Positions 8,713 to 12,727 of a DNA stretch of 12,727 nt are shown piece after piece. The DNA is from Pseudomonadota bacterium (GTDB taxonomy: Bacteria; Pseudomonadota; Alphaproteobacteria; Caulobacterales; Aquidulcibacteraceae), in NCBI GenBank assembly GCA_023410295.1, contig JAEYPY010000143.1:1-12727 (forward strand), in the 5' to 3' direction. Under the pieces are notes generated by a model that saw only the letters and a list, made by a program, of their open reading frames with translations, was not told the origin of the DNA and did no database searches. Positions within the stretch are counted from its first letter, which is position 1, and every line of letters begins with the position of its first letter. Both the position numbers and the translations under genes were made by a program.

Positions 8713-8718
8713 TTGCTC

Positions 8719-9030
8719 ATGAGCGCAGGCAAGGTCTTCTTCGAACGACTGGAGTTAGATCGCCTGCTCCGCTTCTACGGCCGCATGGTCGCCGCCGGCG
8801 AGTGGCGCGATTACGCGCTGGATGCTCTGCCCGACCGTGCGCTCTTCAGCGTCTATCGCCGCACCAGCGAGGCGCCGCTCTTCCAGATCGAGAAACGCCC
8901 CGACGAAGCCCGCCGCCAGGGCGCCTACAGCGTGAAGGCCGTCGATGGCAGGGTTTTGAGGCGCGGTCACGACCTCGCGCGCGTGATCGCCGTCTTGGAG
9001 CCCAAGCGCATGCGGGTAGTGGGCGAATAG
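8719..9030 (+). CDS. DUF2794 family protein
   Basis: The 103-residue soluble protein of unknown function belongs to DUF2794, a small conserved family that I know from Alphaproteobacteria. The diagnostic core is RFYGRMVAAGEWRDYALDALPDRALFSVYRRTSEAPLFQIEKRPDEARRQGAYSV, ending in VLRRGHDLARVIAVLEPK. There is no signal peptide or membrane helix. The alternation of charged and hydrophobic residues suggests a compact alpha/beta fold. ATG 8719 is chosen over the in-frame ATG 8683 because AGGAAGGA stands 6 nt before it and the 12 extra residues (MLYTGSSQEGLL) look like translated leader. A strong terminator follows 13 nt after the stop, so it is probably monocistronic. Confidence 0.9.
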   Translation: MSAGKVFFERLELDRLLRFYGRMVAAGEWRDYALDALPDRALFSVYRRTSEAPLFQIEKRPDEARRQGAYSVKAVDGRVLRRGHDLARVIAVLEPKRMRVVGE

Positions 9031-9042
9031 CCCAAAACAAGA

Positions 9043-9073
9043 CGCCCCGGCCGAAGCCGGGGCGCTGTTTTTT
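9043..9073. terminator. Bidirectional terminator between DUF2794 and the BI-1 gene
   Basis: CGCCCCGGC (9043-9051) pairs with GCCGGGGCG (9056-9064), a 9-bp GC stem closed by a CGAA loop. On plus it is followed by CTG and six T (9068-9073). On minus the stem is followed by a looser T-rich stretch (TCTTGTTTTGGG). It ends DUF2794 and, from the other side, the convergent membrane-protein gene. Confidence 0.9.
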
Positions 9074-9089
9074 CGTCCAAGATGCGGCC

Positions 9090-9824
9090 TTAGTCGCGCG
9101 GCGACATCAGGCGCAGGATGAACATGAACATGTTGATGAAGTCGAGGTAGAGCGAGAGCGCCCCGTAGGTCGTCGCCACGGCGATGCCGCGGGCGTTGCC
9201 GACCAGATCGTAGTACATGAACTTCAGACGCTGCGTGTCGTAGGCGGTAAGGCCCGCGAAGATCAGCACGCCCACGACCGAGATGATGTAGCTCATCATC
9301 GAGCTCTGGACGAACATGTTCACGATCGACGCGATGATGAGGCCGATCACGCCCATGAACAGGAAGACGCCCCAGCCCGAGAGATCGCGCTTGGTGGTGT
9401 AGCCCCAGAGGCTCAGCGCACCGAACGAGGCGGACGTGATCAGAAACGCCTTGGCCACGGTCGTCATCCCGTCCGGAATGCGGCCGTACGCATAGACGAT
9501 CGCGCCCATGCCGACGCCAATTAGCGTCACCACGCTCCAGTAGATCAGGTTGGCCCCAACGGGCGAAGGATTGCGCATGGTGAAGCTGGAGATCAGCAGG
9601 ATCGCCAGCGGGCCGAACATCACCGCGTACGCCAGCGGCGGCGTCAGCAGCGTGTTGAACAGGGCCGGCGTCGTGCCGACAACCCAAGCCAGGATGCCTG
9701 ACAGCAGCAGGCCCAGAGCCATCTTGTTGTAGACCCCGAGCATGAACGCCCGCAGGCCAGCATCGACCGCCATATCGGCCCGGCCGGTCGGTATCGATCG
9801 AGCCTGCGCGTGGTAGTCGCTCAT
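9090..9824 (-). CDS. Bax inhibitor-1 / YccA family membrane protein
   Basis: The 244-residue protein belongs to the BI-1/YccA/YetJ group (TMBIM-like; bacterial YetJ is a pH-sensitive calcium-leak channel, and YccA modulates FtsH). After a hydrophilic N-terminus there are seven hydrophobic segments (about 33-50, 63-82, 92-113, 121-141, 151-171, 176-194, 215-237). Family signatures are LRAFMLGVYNKMALGLLLSG (24-43), GLTAYDTQ (191-198, D196) and the C-terminal ALSLYLDFINMFMFILRLM (222-240, D228). The two aspartates plausibly correspond to the calcium-gating pair of YetJ. ATG 9824 is fixed by a perfect AAGGAGG (9834-9840) with 9-nt spacing; an open frame to 9947 gives only an arginine-rich extension and is rejected. 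The gene stands alone, converging on DUF2794 and diverging from PBP1A. Confidence 0.95.
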   Translation of the reverse strand: MSDYHAQARSIPTGRADMAVDAGLRAFMLGVYNKMALGLLLSGILAWVVGTTPALFNTLLTPPLAYAVMFGPLAILLISSFTMRNPSPVGANLIYWSVVTLIGVGMGAIVYAYGRIPDGMTTVAKAFLITSASFGALSLWGYTTKRDLSGWGVFLFMGVIGLIIASIVNMFVQSSMMSYIISVVGVLIFAGLTAYDTQRLKFMYYDLVGNARGIAVATTYGALSLYLDFINMFMFILRLMSPRD

Positions 9825-9868
9825 CCGAATTAACCTCCTTGCCGCTAGGTCACTCTGCGGCGCTCCAC

Positions 9869-9898
9869 TTATATGGCCATCGTCGCCATTTCGAGCAA
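9869..9898 (-). promoter_or_regulatory. Probable promoter of the BI-1 family gene
   Basis: On the minus strand TTGCTC (9898-9893) and ATATAA (9874-9869) lie 18 bp apart, a fair sigma-70-type match. The -10 element ends 44 bp before the ATG. It would give a leader of about 35-40 nt containing the strong AAGGAGG. Confidence 0.4.
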
Positions 9899-9946
9899 GC
9901 GAAAGCGGGCGCCACAACCTGTTGCGCCAGCGGCGCCACGCCCCCA

Positions 9947-9985
9947 CACTTTGGGGCGAGAACGAGGCAACTAGCGCCCCAAGTG
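9947..9985. repeat. Inverted repeat in the BI-1 / PBP1A divergent region
   Basis: CACTTTGGGGCG (9947-9958) and CGCCCCAAGTG (9975-9985) are reverse complements apart from one extra T. They are separated by 16 bp. The right arm plus one flanking G (GCGCCCCAAGTG, 9974-9985) recurs exactly at 8371-8382 in the other divergent intergenic region. It may be an operator or a transcript hairpin. Confidence 0.4.
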
Positions 9986-10005
9986 CGCGTTGATGCGCGG
10001 GGCCG

Positions 10006-10021
10006 CCCGCCCGCGGGCGGG
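10006..10021. repeat. Perfect 16-bp GC palindrome upstream of PBP1A
   Basis: CCCGCCCGCGGGCGGG is its own reverse complement. It ends 47 bp before the PBP1A start codon. As RNA it would form a 6-bp stem with a CGCG loop in the leader. As DNA it could bind a dimeric regulator. No T-run follows, so it is not a terminator. Confidence 0.45.
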
Positions 10022-10068
10022 GTCTGCGGTCGAATCGCGCTACTGGGAAGGCGCGGAGGTGAGCCGGG

Positions 10069-12561
10069 GTGGCTGACGAGAACGATCCAAACCGCCCGGA
10101 GGACGATCCTCCGTCGACGCCGCCCGGCGCCCCGGGCGACGAACCTGCCGCCGCGCCCGAACCGCCGGCGGAGCCGACGGCTGACGACCACCTTTTCGAG
10201 GATCAATCGCCGGTCGAGGCCGCCGCGGACCGCGGGCCCGTAGACCCGCATCCAACCACTGCCGCCGGAGAGACCGAACCCGAAGTACTCCAGGCGCCGC
10301 CGCAGGATCCACTCGCGGAGACGGTGATCGCATCCAGCGCCGCCGAGCCGCCGCCCGGGCTCAAGGACGAGACACCGACACCCGCCAGCCCCTCCACTGA
10401 GGAGCTGCCGCCGAACTATTTCCGCGCCGCTGGCGATCCCGATGAGGCCGAGGCCGAAGCGCCGCCCTCGCAATGGGGCCGCGCCAAGGCCCGTATCGAA
10501 GAAACGGCGCGCGACGCCTGGAAAGCCATCGAACCTAAATGGGTGGCGTTCTGGGGCGCTGCGCGCGCCGTCGGCGGCGAACTCTGGGCGCGTCTGCGCG
10601 GCGTCAAACGCCCTCGCACCTTCCGCGAAGCCGCCGTCTGGAGCGGCTGGGCGGCCGGCGGGGTGGTCGCGCTCATCATCGGCTTCTTCGTCTTCGTCAC
10701 CTGGGACATGCCTTCGACCGACGATCTCTGGGAGGCGCGCGGGGGCCAGTCGATCACCTTCCTCGACCGCAATGGCAACGTGATCCTGCGCGAAGGCGCG
10801 CAGAACGCCCCGCCGGTCGATCTCGCTTCGCTGCCGCCCTATGTGGCCCAGGCCTTCATCGCCATCGAAGACCGACGCTTCTACGACCACTTCGGCATCG
10901 ATTTCGGCGGCATGATGCGCGCGGGCGCCGAGAACTTGCGCGCCGGCCGCGTCGTGCAGGGCGGCTCCACGATCACGCAACAGCTCGCCAAGAACCTGTT
11001 CCTCACCAACGAACGCTCCTGGCGCCGCAAGGCGCAGGAAGTGGCGATGGCGGTGTGGCTGGAGTCGCGCTTCTCGAAAGACGAGATCCTCGCGCTCTAC
11101 CTCTCCCGCGTTTACTTCGGCGCCGGCGCCTATGGCGTTGAAGCTGCGGCCGAGCGTTATTTCGACAGGCCCGCGCGCGAGCTCACGCTGCTGCAATCGG
11201 CCATGCTCGCCGGTCTCGTCAAAGCGCCCTCGCGCCTAAATCCCGCGCGCCAGGACATTGCCGCCGCGCGCGACCGCGCCAGCGTCGTGCTCAACGAGAT
11301 GGTGACGATGGGCTACATTAGCGCCGCTGAGCGCGATGCGGCGCTGCAGGACGAACTCATCATCAGCCGTCGCAACCCGGCCGGCATCCTCGGCTATTAT
11401 CGCGACTGGATCGATCCTTTGCTCAACCAGGTCATCGGCCAGCAGCAGGACGACTTCATCGTCGAAACCACCATCGACATCGCCGCCCAGCGCGCCGCCT
11501 CGGAATCGATCGAGACCGTGCTCGATGAACAGGGCGAAGCGCGCCGCGTCGGCCAAGCCGCTGCGCTTGTGCTCGACGATCAGGGCGGCGTGCGCGCCAT
11601 GGTCGGCGGGCGCGATTACGATGTCAGCCAGTTCAACCGCGCCACCCAAGCGCGCCGCCAGCCCGGCTCCTCGTTCAAATTCTTCATTTATCTCGCGGCC
11701 ATGGAAAATGGCCTGACGCCCTGGAGCATCCGCGAAGACGCGCCCATCACCATCTACATCGAGGGCCAAGAACCCTGGTCACCGGGCAATTACACGCACG
11801 AATACCACGGCCCCGTATCGCTGAATTCGGCGTTCGCCAACTCGTTCAACATGGTCGCGATCCGCGTCGCCAACGAAGTCGGCGGCGACAAGGTGATCGA
11901 CGTTGCGCGCCGCCTCGGCGTCCGCTCGCCCTTGCATAATTATCATTCGCTCGCGCTCGGCGCGCAGGAGATCACGCTGCTTGAGATGGCGCAGGCCTAC
12001 GGCGCCATGGCTTCTGGCGGCTACGCCGTCGAAGCGCACGGTGTCGCCCGCATCCGCCGCGCCAACGCCAACGAGACGATGTGGAGCTGGCGTCCGCCGC
12101 GGCGCGAACGCGTTATCGAAGAACAACCGCTGCGCTACATGAACATGATGATGGCGCGCGTCGTCCAAGCCGGCACCGGCACACGCGCGCGCCTTTCCAC
12201 GCATGAAATCGGCGGCAAGACCGGCACCGGCAACGATTATCGCGACGCCTGGTTCATCGCCTACACGCCCGGCCTCGTTGGCGGCGTCTGGGTCGGCAAC
12301 GACAATTTCACCGAAACCGCGCGCGTCACCGGCGGCACGCTGCCCGCTGACATTTGGGCCCGCTTCATGCCGGTCGCGCTACGCAACACCCCTTCGCGTC
12401 CGCTGGAAATGCCTACGGACGAAGATTTCAGCCTCGGCGTCGCGCAAGTCACGCCGCCTGAACTCAGCGCCGTCGGCGCGCCCATCGGCGCCGCGCTCAC
12501 CCCGCTCGCACCGCCCGCCGACGACAAAGACCGTTCGCTCGATTTCGGGCCTGAGGGCTGA
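10069..12561 (+). CDS. Class A penicillin-binding protein (PBP1A type)
   Basis: This 830-residue bifunctional peptidoglycan synthase polymerises lipid II and cross-links stem peptides in the periplasm. Residues 1-135 are acidic and proline-rich, 136-188 are amphipathic, and the membrane anchor is about 189-211. The GT51 glycosyltransferase motifs are complete: AIEDRRFYDHFGID with catalytic E267, QGGSTITQQLAKNLFL (297-312), RRKAQEVAMAVWLE (319-332, E324) and ILALYLSRVYFGAGAYG (340-356). The transpeptidase has SSFK (534-537, nucleophile S534), SFN (592-594) and KTGTG (717-721). The GTG start at 10069 is supported by GGAGGTGA (10055-10062), 6 nt away. The cytoplasmic N-terminus of about 188 residues is much longer than in E. 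coli PBP1a. I leave the gene symbol open because alphaproteobacteria carry several paralogues (mrcA/pbp1A-like). The gene is intact, with the next gene 110 bp downstream on the same strand. Confidence 0.95.
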   Translation: MADENDPNRPEDDPPSTPPGAPGDEPAAAPEPPAEPTADDHLFEDQSPVEAAADRGPVDPHPTTAAGETEPEVLQAPPQDPLAETVIASSAAEPPPGLKDETPTPASPSTEELPPNYFRAAGDPDEAEAEAPPSQWGRAKARIEETARDAWKAIEPKWVAFWGAARAVGGELWARLRGVKRPRTFREAAVWSGWAAGGVVALIIGFFVFVTWDMPSTDDLWEARGGQSITFLDRNGNVILREGAQNAPPVDLASLPPYVAQAFIAIEDRRFYDHFGIDFGGMMRAGAENLRAGRVVQGGSTITQQLAKNLFLTNERSWRRKAQEVAMAVWLESRFSKDEILALYLSRVYFGAGAYGVEAAAERYFDRPARELTLLQSAMLAGLVKAPSRLNPARQDIAAARDRASVVLNEMVTMGYISAAERDAALQDELIISRRNPAGILGYYRDWIDPLLNQVIGQQQDDFIVETTIDIAAQRAASESIETVLDEQGEARRVGQAAALVLDDQGGVRAMVGGRDYDVSQFNRATQARRQPGSSFKFFIYLAAMENGLTPWSIREDAPITIYIEGQEPWSPGNYTHEYHGPVSLNSAFANSFNMVAIRVANEVGGDKVIDVARRLGVRSPLHNYHSLALGAQEITLLEMAQAYGAMASGGYAVEAHGVARIRRANANETMWSWRPPRRERVIEEQPLRYMNMMMARVVQAGTGTRARLSTHEIGGKTGTGNDYRDAWFIAYTPGLVGGVWVGNDNFTETARVTGGTLPADIWARFMPVALRNTPSRPLEMPTDEDFSLGVAQVTPPELSAVGAPIGAALTPLAPPADDKDRSLDFGPEG

Positions 12562-12612
12562 CACGCCAGAGCTTCTGAGAAGCAGTGACGCAAGTCGCCG
12601 CACGTAAGTCAG

Positions 12613-12642
12613 TTCACTTTTGTGCGCACACCCGCTTAAGAT
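12613..12642 (+). promoter_or_regulatory. Possible promoter with a palindrome in the spacer
   Basis: TTCACT (12613-12618) and TAAGAT (12637-12642) are 18 bp apart and each match the sigma-70 consensus at four of six positions. The spacer contains the perfect 10-bp palindrome TGTGCGCACA (12621-12630), which could be an operator. It would drive the b561-like gene starting at 12672. Confidence 0.35.
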
Positions 12643-12671
12643 GCCGCTCACAAACAGAAGGGGCGCTTCTC

Positions 12672-12727
12672 GTGTGGATCAATTCTGAGCGCGGCTATGG
12701 CTGGCTGACCATCATCCTGCATTGGAC
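12672..12727 (+). CDS. N-terminus of a probable cytochrome b561 family protein (3' end outside window)
   Basis: Eighteen complete codons are visible, starting from GTG: MWINSERGYGWLTIILHW. AAGGGG (12658-12663) with 8-nt spacing supports this start. An arginine, an aromatic/glycine pair and a hydrophobic run ending in LHW match the start of bacterial cytochrome b561 (CybB-like) proteins, where this histidine (here H17) in the first membrane helix ligates haem b. Such proteins are inner-membrane di-haem electron carriers linked to the quinone pool. So short a fragment leaves the assignment provisional. Confidence 0.55.
   Translation, partial: MWINSERGYGWLTIILHW

Larger units (their letters stand above)
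8210..8718. other. 509-bp non-coding interval between divergent genes
   Basis: This lies between the ATPase start (minus) and the DUF2794 start (plus). From left to right it holds an 8-bp inverted repeat (8285-8310), a 7-bp direct repeat (CCACGTT at 8315-8321 and 8331-8337), a compound hairpin (8419-8459), a bidirectional intrinsic terminator (8468-8494), a stem with a very C-rich or G-rich loop depending on strand (8523-8563), and a duplicated CACAGGAAG next to the DUF2794 start. A 122-codon minus-strand reading frame (8704-8336) runs straight through the terminator and has no recognisable content, so I treat the interval as non-coding. Promoters for both neighbours must lie here, but none is clear by eye. 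Confidence 0.7.

Noticed and set aside
8683..8718. Upstream ATG for DUF2794
   Set aside because: The 12 extra residues derive from the Shine-Dalgarno region. AGGAAGGA is placed for ATG 8719.
9825..9947. 41-residue N-terminal extension of the BI-1 family protein
   Set aside because: A perfect AAGGAGG at 9834-9840 points to ATG 9824, and the extension is arginine-rich and covers the likely promoter.
9850..11196. 448-codon minus-strand frame opposite the start of PBP1A
   Set aside because: It overlaps well-supported PBP1A coding sequence and the divergent regulatory region, and its translation is low-complexity.
12571..12583. GCTTCTGAGAAGC after PBP1A as a terminator
   Set aside because: The arms are separated by one base, so only about 4 bp can form a loop-bearing stem, and no T-run follows.

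Overview
The window (12,727 bp, GC-rich) reads as ordinary chromosome of an alphaproteobacterium. The evidence is a DUF2794 gene (a family I know only from Alphaproteobacteria), the acnA-DUF1223 pairing that recurs in that class, and dense high-GC coding with strong GGAGG-type ribosome binding sites. A member of the Caulobacterales or Hyphomonadaceae-like lineages is my guess; the sequence does not prove it. I see no insertion sequence, prophage, tRNA, rRNA or CRISPR array.

Layout. Bases 2-121 are the 3' end of a membrane-protein gene. acnA (295-2991, +) encodes the TCA-cycle aconitase and is followed by a secreted DUF1223 thioredoxin-fold-like protein (3046-3780, +). This pair meets, with no gap, a four-gene operon on the minus strand (8209 down to 3781): ABC ATPase, six-helix ABC-2 permease, a GldG-type membrane-anchored auxiliary protein, and a DUF4340 protein. 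The ABC genes overlap by 4 bp or lie 3 bp apart, so they are translationally coupled and probably form one envelope complex related to the Bacteroidetes GldA-GldF-GldG set.

Bases 8210-8718 are a 509-bp non-coding interval between genes that point away from each other. It nevertheless contains a good bidirectional intrinsic terminator and, on the minus strand, a 9-bp stem that presents a loop with two C7 runs. I read this as a likely unannotated small RNA. DUF2794 (8719-9030, +) and a Bax inhibitor-1/YccA-family membrane protein (9824-9090, -) follow, converging on a shared terminator. A 244-bp divergent region rich in inverted repeats separates the latter from a class A penicillin-binding protein (10069-12561, +) with an unusually long, acidic, proline-rich cytoplasmic N-terminus. 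The window ends in the first 18 codons of a probable cytochrome b561 gene (12672 onwards, +).

Taken together the genes cover central metabolism (acnA), envelope building and maintenance (PBP1A, the Gld-like ABC complex, the BI-1 protein, secreted DUF1223) and respiration (b561). No obvious new multi-gene system is present. The most promising unexplained signals are the C-rich small-RNA candidate with its orphan terminator, and a pair of matching hairpins that flank acnA.
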